NCBI GenBank assembly: GCA_002421845.1
Contig: DISL01000037.1
Span: 22,847-86,846, forward strand
Length of the DNA stretch: 64,000 nt
Source: Epsilonproteobacteria bacterium UBA6211
Lineage (GTDB): Bacteria; Campylobacterota; Campylobacteria; Campylobacterales; Arcobacteraceae
Direction of reading: 5' to 3'
Under the pieces are notes generated by a model. The model was not told the DNA's origin and did not search any database. It saw only the letters and a list, made by a program, of their open reading frames with translations. Below, piece after piece: positions 1 to 8,660 of this stretch (position 1 is the stretch's first letter; each line of letters starts with the position of its first letter). Made by a program: the position numbers and the translations under genes.

Positions 1-2
1 GA

Positions 3-194
3 CCAGCTATTGTTAAACATATTTGGAATATTTATAAAGATGATGAATTGGAACAAAATTCAACTTGTTCCATTTTGGAACAGGTTGCAAAAGATGGTAA
101 AATAAGAAAAATAAATTTCTACAATCTTGATATGATAATTTCTGTTGGTTACTTAAAGACCTTGGTAAAAAATGGTTCGCATTTTCAAAGATGA
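3..194 (+). pseudogene. RhuM-family protein remnant (5' end outside window)
   Basis: The plus-strand frame entering at the window edge reads as the middle of a RhuM-type (virulence RhuM / death-on-curing associated) domain: PAIVKHIWNIYKDDELEQNS, then a Y-N-L-D-M-I-I-S-V-G-Y core, the family signature. After VGY the expected R-V-x-S-x-x-G-x-x-F-R-x-W continuation is garbled (L-K-T-L-V-K-N-G-S-H-F-Q-R) and a TGA stop follows at 192-194. A shifted frame carries on a few codons with a plausible helix. This looks like a decayed C-terminal part of an accessory gene. The true start lies outside the window, so an intact upstream portion cannot be excluded. Confidence 0.55.
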
Positions 195-225
195 ATTTCA
201 TTGCAAATGAGTTGATTGAGAAGAT

Positions 226-260
226 AGTATAAAGAGGTCATACTCTGACCCCTTTATACT
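226..260. terminator. Bidirectional hairpin / REP-like palindrome
   Basis: Arms 226-240 and 246-260 match at 14 of 15 positions around a 5-base loop (AGTATAAAGAGGTCA / TGACCCCTTTATACT). It sits just past the stop of the minus-strand CheW-type gene and of the RhuM remnant, so it could terminate both. The GGGGTCA-type core also resembles REP palindromes, so mobility cannot be excluded. Confidence 0.5.
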
Positions 261-264
261 TGCA

Positions 265-2814
265 TCAGCTTATAAAAGTATCGCTTAGTTTTTCAAGATT
301 TAGGATTGTTAGGAGTTTTTTATTTTCTTCTTGATTATCCAGTATTACGATACTTTGTATCAAAGTTCCACCGCTTATGAAATGGTTTTCTATCGGTTTT
401 ATTTTGTTTGAATCGACTTCATTTATATTTCCGAGGCGATTTACCAAGATACCCACATAGTGTTTTTGGACTGCATTTTTGTATTTGATGATAACTATAT
501 CGCTATATGCTTCATCGTTGTATTCGTGGATAAGGGATTTTATATCAAGGACGCTTACTGCATTGTCTTTGTATATCACCGTACCTTTGAAAATAGAGTT
601 TTGATCCAAATCTATAGAGTGTTCAAGTTGTTTGACGCTTACTGTTTCTACTATGTCGCTTGTATGTACTCCTAGCCATTTTTCACCCACATAAAACGAC
701 CCTATTTCAGCCGTATCCGTAGTGGTTGCAAGGGATTCTATTTTGAATCCGTTTACCGTTTTTGCAATAGGTAAGTTTGCTTGTGAAATATAAGAAAAAT
801 AAAAAGCAAAAACATCGTTTTTGTATTTGTCGCTTGAGCTTTTGTATTCTCTATACCCTTTTGAGCAAGTGACCCCTATGGCATAGTATTTGTCGTCAAA
901 GGTAACTATTTGGCTGTATGATTCACCGTTTTTTAGTGCAAAAAATTTATCTTCTAGTTGTAGATATTCACCTATATTTAAGGCTTCGTTTGTAGAGGAG
1001 ATGATTTTTTTCTCACGTGACGTAAATACCGCAAAAGATTCTTGGCTTGAATTTTTCGGTAAAGAGTCGTTTAGAATATCAAAAAACTCTTTTGTGGAGT
1101 TAAATACTATACCGATACCTCCGACTGCTTTGTCGCCTTCGTACTCTTTGATGAGAGCATTGTAGATATATGTCGATTCACCGCCGTAAAACTGTGTAGG
1201 CTCAAAGCTACTGACGCAATAATAACTTGTGTTTTTGAGTCTTAATGTTTCATCTACCCATTCGTTTGATACTTTTTTGCCTACTAAGTGAGTTTGACTT
1301 TTGTCTGATACTGCTTGAATGATACCGTTTCTATCGTATATGAAAAGGTTGGTATAAACAGTATAAAGGTTGTTGATATAAGATAGTATATCTCCCATTC
1401 TTGTTTTTTGTTCAGTTGATATTTCACTTGAAGTTAGTATCTCTCTAAACTCTTTCGTTAAAGCCCACCATCTACAATCATTTGCTCTTTCATACAAGTT
1501 TCTATCCATAATATCTATCATAAGTGATGAAATAGATGTGGTGTTGTTTAAAATCATCATTTGTGTAAGATTTGATATGGATTTGCTAAATACATCTTTA
1601 GTCAAAGCACCGATTCTTCCCACCTCACTAAATAATAGCCTTGTAAAATCTTTGTTTGCATTATCTGTTTTGGATTGAGCTATATTGCCGTTCCAAAGTG
1701 CTCTGTTTAGGTCTTCTTGTATGAAGTTAGCCTCTTTTGGAATCATTTTCAAATCGTTTGTGAAGTCTTTGCCGTTTTGTAAAATAGCCAAAATCATCTC
1801 TTCATCTATCCCTATATCTTTTGCCTCTTCAAGTTTAAAAGCATGTTCTAGCGGAATCATAATATGACCGTACCATCCCATACCTTTGAACCCTTGATAG
1901 CCGTTTGTGATGGAGGTTTTTGCTAGATAATCCCTACCTCCGAAAGATACTATTTTGTATGGAACATCTAGTACAAGCTCCAAAGTAGCACCTACCGGAA
2001 TATGGTAAATATCGCTTGAAGAGATTACCGTACCGCTTCTATCAAGTAAAGTCAAGCACTCTTTATTTTCTTTTGAAACAAGGTTTTTGTATATACCTCT
2101 CATCTCGTCGCTAAATCTAAAACAAAGTGCAAGTACCGCGATAACAGGTGAGTTTTTGTCGTTTGTTTGAGTCACTTTGTACGCATAAACTAAAGTTTTG
2201 TTGTACGCAGGTGTGAAATCATGGTGTTTGTAGCTCTCTATAAAGTCTTCTTGCGTATTAACCACCAAATCTATAATAGAGTCTTTTGACTGGGTAAGAT
2301 TGTGAGAATCATCAAGATTCATCAAAATAGTCCCTTTTGTATTCATCAGTACCACATCAAAATAGACGCTGTATTTTGCTACGTATTCTCTTATATGGTT
2401 TTTGATATTTTTAGAGTAGTTTTCAAAATTTTCATCATATTTTGATTTTGTATTTATTACAAATTCCCTTAATGTATCATCTGTAGCAAGAAATCCTATG
2501 TCTGCTGTTCTTTCATACAAGTTTCTTATAAGTACGTCTATAGCAACTTGAGATTTCATCTGCATTTGACGTGCAGTTTTATTTAGTGTTTCTTGTGCTA
2601 AGTGTCCAAGAAGTTTTGATGTAAGTGCCGAAAATTGGCTTTTTGTGTATGAAAGGTTGGTTTTTGTATTTCCAAATTGAGATAAAAACTCCAAATTTTC
2701 CCATGTTTTGCTAAGGCTCGTAAGCTCATCTGCATATTCGTTTACGTTTTCCATATATTTAATACTAAGTTGTAATTCTGTTGTGATAGACCTGTTTCTT
2801 AATATAGAACTCAT
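265..2814 (-). CDS. Soluble tandem-Cache-like sensor with C-terminal CheW domain
   Basis: 849-residue protein starting at the ATG at 2814, behind the ribosome site AAGGAGTG; an upstream in-frame ATG at 2850 lacks one. No signal peptide or membrane segment is visible. An N-terminal helical part precedes two similar sensor modules, each introduced by an N-L-Y-E-R-x-x-D motif (RNLYERTADIGFLATDD, then DRNLYERANDCRWWALT), so the middle is an internal duplication. The last ~150 residues resemble CheW (FYVGEKWLGVHTSDIVE; FKGTVIYKDNAVSVLDI), which couples receptors to CheA. It probably docks at chemoreceptor arrays and adds a cytoplasmic input. A paralogue lies at 11769-14273. Domain boundaries are approximate and the ligand is unknown. 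Confidence 0.75.
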   Translation of the reverse strand: MSSILRNRSITTELQLSIKYMENVNEYADELTSLSKTWENLEFLSQFGNTKTNLSYTKSQFSALTSKLLGHLAQETLNKTARQMQMKSQVAIDVLIRNLYERTADIGFLATDDTLREFVINTKSKYDENFENYSKNIKNHIREYVAKYSVYFDVVLMNTKGTILMNLDDSHNLTQSKDSIIDLVVNTQEDFIESYKHHDFTPAYNKTLVYAYKVTQTNDKNSPVIAVLALCFRFSDEMRGIYKNLVSKENKECLTLLDRSGTVISSSDIYHIPVGATLELVLDVPYKIVSFGGRDYLAKTSITNGYQGFKGMGWYGHIMIPLEHAFKLEEAKDIGIDEEMILAILQNGKDFTNDLKMIPKEANFIQEDLNRALWNGNIAQSKTDNANKDFTRLLFSEVGRIGALTKDVFSKSISNLTQMMILNNTTSISSLMIDIMDRNLYERANDCRWWALTKEFREILTSSEISTEQKTRMGDILSYINNLYTVYTNLFIYDRNGIIQAVSDKSQTHLVGKKVSNEWVDETLRLKNTSYYCVSSFEPTQFYGGESTYIYNALIKEYEGDKAVGGIGIVFNSTKEFFDILNDSLPKNSSQESFAVFTSREKKIISSTNEALNIGEYLQLEDKFFALKNGESYSQIVTFDDKYYAIGVTCSKGYREYKSSSDKYKNDVFAFYFSYISQANLPIAKTVNGFKIESLATTTDTAEIGSFYVGEKWLGVHTSDIVETVSVKQLEHSIDLDQNSIFKGTVIYKDNAVSVLDIKSLIHEYNDEAYSDIVIIKYKNAVQKHYVGILVNRLGNINEVDSNKIKPIENHFISGGTLIQSIVILDNQEENKKLLTILNLEKLSDTFIS

Positions 2815-2993
2815 AGTCACTCCTTTTGTAAAGTTATGGAATTCTATCATTTAATAATCACAGCTAATAATAAATATATGTTTAAAAAATATACAGCTAT
2901 GAAGAATGTAATTTATTTGTAATAATAATGATAAAATTATGATAAGTGGAGTTTATATAATATTTTTGTATAATACGAAATTAAAGGATGAAA

Positions 2994-3746
2994 ATGGATA
3001 TAGGCTTTTTGATAAAGAAATTTATAGGCGGTATGGTAATGCCTATGAGCATTGTATTTTTGTTGGGTGTCATAGGACTGTTGTTTTTGTTTATGAAAAG
3101 ATACAATTATGCAAAAGTTTTTTTGGTTGCTTCTTTTGTGATACTTTTTGTTTTTAGTTACAATCCTATTTCAAATGCACTTATATCAAATCTTGAGTAT
3201 TCAAATAAAGCTTTGGTTCAGATACCAAAAGATATAAAATATATAGCAGTGCTTGGAAGCGGACATAAGAGCGATGATAATATAAGTATAATATCACAAA
3301 TGGATGAATCATCTTTGGCAAGGGTTAGTGAAGGGGTGTTGCTTTATCATAAAATAGGCAATGTAAAACTTATATTTTCAGGATACAGCGGTGATGACAC
3401 CGTACCACATGCTTTTATGCAAAAAAAACTCTCTATTGAACTTGGAGTAAATGAAGAAGATATTATTACTTTTGCAAATCCAAAAGATACTTATGAAGAA
3501 GCACTTGCTATCAAAGAACTACTAGGAAATGAGCCTTTTATTTTGGTGACTAGTGCTTTTCATATGAGTAGGGCACTTGATACGTTTCATCTAGTGGGGC
3601 TATCACCTATACCTGCACCGACTGGGCATAAATCTTCAAATGTGGATTATTTAAAAAGACCAAGTGGCTATGATATGCAAAAAAGTGAAGCGGCGGTATG
3701 GGAGTATTTGGGACTATTGTTTAACAAACTAAAAAGCCTTATCTAA
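2994..3746 (+). CDS. YdcF/ElyC/SanA-family (DUF218) membrane protein
   Basis: 250 residues from the ATG at 2994. AAAGGA at 2983-2988 is correctly spaced for this start; the ATG at 2988 overlaps that site. Two N-terminal membrane segments (about residues 15-35 and 43-62) precede a DUF218 domain: YIAVLGSGHKSDD opens the Rossmann-like fold, FSGYSGDD and DTYEEALAIKELL follow, and ILVTSAFHMSRA is the family's typical second motif. Members act in envelope or cell-wall biogenesis by unknown chemistry. It is convergent and abutting with the tetR gene (adjacent stop codons), with no operon partner. Family assignment is good; the role is inferred only from relatives. Confidence 0.8.
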   Translation: MDIGFLIKKFIGGMVMPMSIVFLLGVIGLLFLFMKRYNYAKVFLVASFVILFVFSYNPISNALISNLEYSNKALVQIPKDIKYIAVLGSGHKSDDNISIISQMDESSLARVSEGVLLYHKIGNVKLIFSGYSGDDTVPHAFMQKKLSIELGVNEEDIITFANPKDTYEEALAIKELLGNEPFILVTSAFHMSRALDTFHLVGLSPIPAPTGHKSSNVDYLKRPSGYDMQKSEAAVWEYLGLLFNKLKSLI

Positions 3747-4406
3747 TCACTTCTCCGGTTGCATAAGCTTGTTGGCAAAAGGTAACGTAGATAGCAGTTT
3801 GATTTTATTTGATGCAATGCCCGATAAAAACATATCAAACATACCGTCATAGAGTTTGTCTTTTATCTCTCCTACATCCATAAAACCGTCTATTATAAGG
3901 CTAGAAAGCCCATGAAGAGATGACCATATTACGATAGATTGTTCGTATGAGTTTTCTTTTTTTAGTATGCCGTTTGCTTGACCCTCTTCGATAGCTATTT
4001 TCAAAGCACCAAAACCGCTACAATCTTCATCTTTTAAACTTACCAGTCTTTCTCTTGTAATAGCATATTTTTTGCCAAAAAGTAGTCTATATAGGTTTGG
4101 ATTGTCGGTTGCAAAGTTGATGTATTCTTTACCTGCAATATAAAATCTATCTATAAGATGTTTGTTTTTATCAAGTAAAATAGGGGTTACCATGGCATCA
4201 AAGTGCTCAAATCCATCTAAAATCATACTCTCTATAAGTGCGTCTTTAGATGCAAAGTGTCGATATATAGCAGACCTAGACGTTCCTGTAGCATCACCTA
4301 GTATTTTTAGGGTGAGGTTATCCACATCATTTTCTTTGATAAAATCAAATGCTATTTTTAAAAGTTCAACTTTAAGATTTCCGTGGTGATATTCATTTTT
4401 TGTCAT
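3747..4406 (-). CDS. TetR-family transcriptional repressor
   Basis: 219 residues. The N-terminal helix-turn-helix is clear (LTLKILGDATGTSRSAIYRHFASKDALIESMI, about residues 30-65), with the Y-R-H-F recognition-helix end typical of TetR. The remaining ~150 residues are an all-helical ligand/dimer domain like those of the WHG-type C-terminal family. It is divergent from the LolA-like/barrel/RND operon across 84 bases that contain a promoter with an overlapping palindrome, the classical layout of a repressor controlling itself and an export operon. The inducer is unknown. Confidence 0.88.
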   Translation of the reverse strand: MTKNEYHHGNLKVELLKIAFDFIKENDVDNLTLKILGDATGTSRSAIYRHFASKDALIESMILDGFEHFDAMVTPILLDKNKHLIDRFYIAGKEYINFATDNPNLYRLLFGKKYAITRERLVSLKDEDCSGFGALKIAIEEGQANGILKKENSYEQSIVIWSSLHGLSSLIIDGFMDVGEIKDKLYDGMFDMFLSGIASNKIKLLSTLPFANKLMQPEK

Positions 4407-4433
4407 AAACGTATTATATCATAAAAAAAGATG

Positions 4434-4462
4434 TTGACATTGTTAACATAATATGTTATCAT
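4434..4462 (+). promoter_or_regulatory. Sigma-70 promoter with overlapping TetR operator candidate
   Basis: TTGACA at 4434-4439, a 17-base spacer and TATCAT at 4457-4462 make a near-consensus promoter for the export operon. Most of the spacer and the start of the -10 form an imperfect palindrome, GTTAACAT-AAT-ATGTTATC (4442-4460, 7 of 8 bases per arm paired), and ATTGTTAAC recurs directly at 4439-4447 and 4461-4469. A bound TetR dimer would block polymerase. Confidence 0.65.
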
Positions 4463-4490
4463 TGTTAACTTTAAAATACGGAGAAGAAAA

Positions 4491-5240
4491 ATGAAAAAAG
4501 TTTTTATGGGTATAATACTCTGTACAACCATGATTTGGGCTAATGAAGCATATGAGATAGCAAAAAAATCTTATGATGTTATGTATGGATATAAAAGTTC
4601 CATTTCTATGGTTGATATGATTTTGATAAATGCACAAGGTAGTGAAAACCAAAGAAAATTTGAACTCAAAAAACTAGAAGGTGATGATGGCGATAAATCG
4701 CTTTTGACATTTGTATATCCTATAGACGTCAAAGATACCAAGCTTTTGAGCTTTGAACATATCGGCACGGACGATGACCAGTGGCTTTATCTTCCTGAGC
4801 TTAAAAGAACAAAAAGGATTTTATCAAAAAACAAATCAGGTTCATTTATGGGGAGTGAGTTTAGCTATGAAGATATATCATCACAAAACTACAAAAAATA
4901 CGATTATATAGCCGAAGTAAAAGAGGAGAATTATGAAGGAACACAGTGTTTTGTAATACAAAGAATCCCTATAGATAAAAACTCTGCATATTCAAAACAA
5001 ATAGTATATGTGGACAAAAAAACATATTTGCCGAAATTCGGAGAATATTTTGATAAACAAAATAAACTCCTAAAAAAAATATCATTTTTGGAGTATTCAA
5101 AACTCTCAAATATCTATAGAGTCCAAAAAATAGATATGTTAAATGTCCAAACAAACAAAAGAACTACCCTGATTTATACGGAAGATAAAATAAACCAAAA
5201 TTTGAGTGAAAATGATTTTTCTCAAAGAGTTTTACAATGA
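4491..5240 (+). CDS. Periplasmic LolA-like (outer-membrane lipoprotein-sorting family) protein
   Basis: 249 residues with a signal peptide (MKKVFMGIILCTTMIWA, cleavage near ANE). The mature part matches the LolA-fold family often annotated 'outer membrane lipoprotein-sorting protein' and found beside MMPL-type RND pumps: DDQWLYLPELKRTKRI, GSFMGSEFSYED and a run of beta strands in the C-terminal half. It is first in a three-gene operon; its TGA overlaps the next ATG. In such operons it is thought to carry a hydrophobic substrate across the periplasm for the pump. Substrate unknown; controlled by the divergent TetR protein by inference. Confidence 0.78.
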   Translation: MKKVFMGIILCTTMIWANEAYEIAKKSYDVMYGYKSSISMVDMILINAQGSENQRKFELKKLEGDDGDKSLLTFVYPIDVKDTKLLSFEHIGTDDDQWLYLPELKRTKRILSKNKSGSFMGSEFSYEDISSQNYKKYDYIAEVKEENYEGTQCFVIQRIPIDKNSAYSKQIVYVDKKTYLPKFGEYFDKQNKLLKKISFLEYSKLSNIYRVQKIDMLNVQTNKRTTLIYTEDKINQNLSENDFSQRVLQ

Positions 5241-6349
5241 AAAAAATAGGTTTAGTTGTTTTACTTGCTTCGTCTTTGTTTGCTTTGGAACATAAGTCAA
5301 ATATAGATTTTAAATATTTTAATTATTCAAATAATATCGATGAAAAGCTAATAGGCGGTGAAACAAGGCTTAAATCCGATTATAAAGATATTGAGTTCAA
5401 TTCAACATTTCAATATATGTATAGTTCCGATTATACCGATAGAAGATTTTTTGATGTCAACGAACTCTATGCCAAAATAAAAGACTTGACTTTTGGAAAA
5501 CAAATCAAGTATTTTGGAGAACTAGAAGGCTTTAATATAGCAGATACCTTTAATACCAAAAATTATTTGGTAGATGCCTTTGATAAAGATTCCAAAATAG
5601 GGAGTTGGGGGCTATGGAATAGTTTTTATTTGGAAGATAGTATTTTGGAACTAGGTATAAAGCTATATGAAGAAAAACAAAAATTCCCCTCTCAAGATTT
5701 TACCCATTCATCTTTACCTTTGCCCTATAGCGGAGATTTAAAACTTCAAAACTCAAGATATTCTCCTAGTTTGTACGTCGTGTATGGGTTTGATATGCAA
5801 GAGTTTGCCAATAAATTGATTTTTATGCACGGATATGATAACAAAAGGTATTTTGTACAAAATGGACTTAGTTTGTCGCAATATGCTTACAGAGTAAATA
5901 AACTATCATTTACTTCAAATACCATATATAACGATACTTTGTTTAAGTTTGAAGGGAGTGTTACAGATGTTTTGAGTGATGATAATATGAGTGATTACGC
6001 ACAATTAGGTATGGGAGTAGAAAAAACATATAATCTTCCAAGCGATTTGGACATGGATGTGTACGGTGAGTATTATAGATATATTTACAAAGATAAAAAA
6101 ATAGAGAACGTGGATATTTCAGAGATATACGACAATGACGTATTTATAGCTGTTAAGCTCAATTTCAACGACACAGCAATGACAGAAATAAAAAGCGGTA
6201 TTTTGTATGATACAAAAAATCACGAGAAAACTTTTAAAGCTGAACTCAAACACAAATTAACCGATGACGTGGTTTTATCGGGGGAGTTTTTGAAACTAAA
6301 GCCAAGTAACGACTATAGAAGTATGGTTTGTCTTCAATATCTATTTTAG
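5237..6349 (+). CDS. Putative outer-membrane beta-barrel protein of RND operon
   Basis: 370 residues, signal peptide MKKIGLVVLLASSLFA. The rest is alternating polar/hydrophobic beta strands ending in VCLQYLF, with a terminal aromatic residue as expected for BAM-inserted barrels. It overlaps the LolA-like gene by four bases (ATGA) and ends 9 bases before the RND gene. The context suggests it is the outer-membrane exit or receptor for the exported compound. I recognise no named family. The strand pattern and C-terminal signature support the location; function is inference. Confidence 0.6.
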   Translation: MKKIGLVVLLASSLFALEHKSNIDFKYFNYSNNIDEKLIGGETRLKSDYKDIEFNSTFQYMYSSDYTDRRFFDVNELYAKIKDLTFGKQIKYFGELEGFNIADTFNTKNYLVDAFDKDSKIGSWGLWNSFYLEDSILELGIKLYEEKQKFPSQDFTHSSLPLPYSGDLKLQNSRYSPSLYVVYGFDMQEFANKLIFMHGYDNKRYFVQNGLSLSQYAYRVNKLSFTSNTIYNDTLFKFEGSVTDVLSDDNMSDYAQLGMGVEKTYNLPSDLDMDVYGEYYRYIYKDKKIENVDISEIYDNDVFIAVKLNFNDTAMTEIKSGILYDTKNHEKTFKAELKHKLTDDVVLSGEFLKLKPSNDYRSMVCLQYLF

Positions 6350-6358
6350 GAAAACAGT

Positions 6359-8617
6359 ATGGAAAAATATATAAATTTTTTGGATAAATACAAATATTAC
6401 GTGATAGGTTTTTTTACCGTTATGGTAGCGTTGTTGTCAATTTCTTTGAAAAACATTGCTTATGAGGGGAGTTATCGTATATGGTTTGATAAAGACTCTT
6501 CTATCATCAAAGATTATGATAAATTTCGTTCGGTATTTGGAGGAGATGACGCATTTATAGTCGCTTTCAAAGATGAAAACGGTATTTTCAATCAAAAAGC
6601 CGTTGAAGTTATACTTGACTTGACCGAAAAATTTAAGCAAATAGACGGTGTGACACAGGTAAATTCACTAACTAATTATCAATATATTAGCTCCCAAGAA
6701 GACGACGTATATGTGGAGGATTTTATATCAAGCGTAGATGATGACCTAAAGGCAAAACAAGAGATTGCACTAAGTGATAGATTGATTTTAAATCAGCTTA
6801 TATCACCTGATGGTAAAACTACTATGATAGCGGTAAAACTAGCTACGAGTACAGGTTCAAAGGAAGAATCAAATATATATGTGATGGGTGAAATAGAAAA
6901 GATATTGAAGCCTTTAGGTGAGGTTAGCGGATATGAATTTTATCTTAGCGGTGCACCTGCCGTGACGGCATCTTTGGTTTTGATTTCACAAGCTGATGCT
7001 ATGAAACTTATGCCTTTGGCTGTTCTTAGCGTAGTAGGGTTGTTGTTTTTGCTTTTTAGGACGTTTTTGGGTGTTTTAGTCCCATCTATTGTTGTTGTTT
7101 TTACGTTTTTGATTGTTTTGTCTATGCAGATTATCCTTGGATATAAACTCAATAATTTTACGGTAAATATCCCGTCTTTCGTGACGGCAATAGCAATAGC
7201 CGATAGTATGCACTTATATCTAGCGTGGGTTTATTATAAATTACGAGGTGAGGATAATAAAACTGCACTTTTTGTAGCTATGAAGACAAATATTATACCT
7301 ATTACGATGACTTCGCTCACTACGGCTATCGGTTTCTCAACCCTTGGAATAAGCCCTATCGAGCCTATATCGACTTTGGGGATAGCGATAACAAGCGGTG
7401 CTATTATAGCTCTTGTTTTGAGTTTGACTATTGCACCTGCCGTTATACTTACGGTAAAAGAGAATTACGAAGTAAAGAAACTTACATTTTTTGATTTGCT
7501 ATCTACACAAGGATACGGAAGTTGTATCCAAAAGCACGATAAAAAAATAGTGATAGGATTTGTACTTTTTATTTTGGCTACGGGGTATGGTTTGAGATAC
7601 ACTCAAATAGACAGCAACAGTATCAAATACTTCAAGGAAAATACTACCGTTAGAAGCGGAAGCGACTTTGTGGAAAAGAATCTGACTGGTTCTATGGTGT
7701 ATGAAGTGATACTTGATTCAAAGGAAAATGAAGGGATAAAAAGTCCTGAGTTTTTGAATATGGTAGAAAAATTTGAGAGTGATTTGAAAAAGGAGTTTGC
7801 TCATATAAGGTTTTCTAGCTCTTTAAAAGATATTATAGTGCGTATGAATGAGGTATTAAACAAAGATAAAACATCTGATATTCCTGATAACAAAAACTTA
7901 AATGCCCAGTATTTGTTGCTTTATTCCATGAGCCTTCCGCAAGGAATGGAGATAAACGATAAAATGGATACTAAAGAGAGGTTTCTAAGACTTAGCGTTT
8001 ATAGCGATATAGTACCTACATCAAAAGATTTGGAGATGATAGATTGGATAGAGGACTATTTTGCTACTCAAACAAAATATAATGTGGAAGTGCAAGGACA
8101 AAGTGCCATATTTGCATATATGCAATCTATGATAAGCGATACTTTGGTGGTTTCTTTGTTTATGACTATTTTGCTTGTGAGTTTGGCGATGTATTTGATT
8201 TTCAAAAAGCTATCAATGCTTTGGATTTTTGTCTTGCCGAATATCGCACCTATTATAATAGTAGGCGGAATTATGGGGTATATTGGGATAGATATAGATA
8301 TAGGTATAGCCATATCGGCAGCAGTTATTATAGGTATAGCCGTAGATGATACTATACACTTTTTTAGTAAATATTTTGACGCTATCAAAACAAAAAGTTT
8401 TACCGATAGTATCGATTATATAATAAGCCACAGCGGAAATGCGATGATACTTACGACTTTTATTTTGTCAATTACCTTTGGAGTGTTTTTGGTAAGTGAT
8501 TTTATACCGAATATTAGTTTTGCTATCGTGACCGTTACGGCACTTAATAGTGCGTTGTTGTTTGATTTGGTTTTCTTACCGGCAGTGCTTAGTATGATGA
8601 ATAAGAAGAGAGTTTAA
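6359..8617 (+). CDS. MMPL/RND-superfamily exporter
   Basis: 752 residues with the RND duplication: TM1 near residues 13-30, a ~180-residue periplasmic loop, a TM2-6 block (MPLAVLSVVGLLFLLF through LSLTIAPAVILTV), then TM7, a second loop and a TM8-12 block (LVVSLFMTILLVSLAMYLIF through LVFLPAVLSMM). The conserved intramembrane acidic regions A-I-A-D-S-M-H and G-I-A-V-D-D-T-I-H-F-F are present; these Asp residues relay protons in the MMPL/SSD group. Single-polypeptide MMPL pumps export lipids, hopanoids or hydrophobic toxins. Last gene of the TetR-controlled operon, with a LolA-like carrier and barrel partner. Substrate unknown. Confidence 0.85.
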   Translation: MEKYINFLDKYKYYVIGFFTVMVALLSISLKNIAYEGSYRIWFDKDSSIIKDYDKFRSVFGGDDAFIVAFKDENGIFNQKAVEVILDLTEKFKQIDGVTQVNSLTNYQYISSQEDDVYVEDFISSVDDDLKAKQEIALSDRLILNQLISPDGKTTMIAVKLATSTGSKEESNIYVMGEIEKILKPLGEVSGYEFYLSGAPAVTASLVLISQADAMKLMPLAVLSVVGLLFLLFRTFLGVLVPSIVVVFTFLIVLSMQIILGYKLNNFTVNIPSFVTAIAIADSMHLYLAWVYYKLRGEDNKTALFVAMKTNIIPITMTSLTTAIGFSTLGISPIEPISTLGIAITSGAIIALVLSLTIAPAVILTVKENYEVKKLTFFDLLSTQGYGSCIQKHDKKIVIGFVLFILATGYGLRYTQIDSNSIKYFKENTTVRSGSDFVEKNLTGSMVYEVILDSKENEGIKSPEFLNMVEKFESDLKKEFAHIRFSSSLKDIIVRMNEVLNKDKTSDIPDNKNLNAQYLLLYSMSLPQGMEINDKMDTKERFLRLSVYSDIVPTSKDLEMIDWIEDYFATQTKYNVEVQGQSAIFAYMQSMISDTLVVSLFMTILLVSLAMYLIFKKLSMLWIFVLPNIAPIIIVGGIMGYIGIDIDIGIAISAAVIIGIAVDDTIHFFSKYFDAIKTKSFTDSIDYIISHSGNAMILTTFILSITFGVFLVSDFIPNISFAIVTVTALNSALLFDLVFLPAVLSMMNKKRV

Positions 8618-8633
8618 CGGTATTGTAATTGCA
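8618..8633 (+). promoter_or_regulatory. Candidate sigma-54 promoter for flavodiiron protein
   Basis: CGGTATTGTAATTGCA carries GG at 8619-8620 and GC at 8631-8632, exactly ten bases apart, with TTGCA at the -12 element. It begins immediately after the RND stop and lies 28 bases before the next ATG. The -24 element (CGGTAT) is weaker than consensus, so this is a moderate call. Confidence 0.4.
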
Positions 8634-8660
8634 TATATTTTGAAAAAATAAGGCAATTAT

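Noticed and set aside
13..201. Minus-strand 62-residue frame opposite the RhuM remnant
   Set aside because: The opposite strand carries a recognisable protein family; this frame has no ribosome site or motif.
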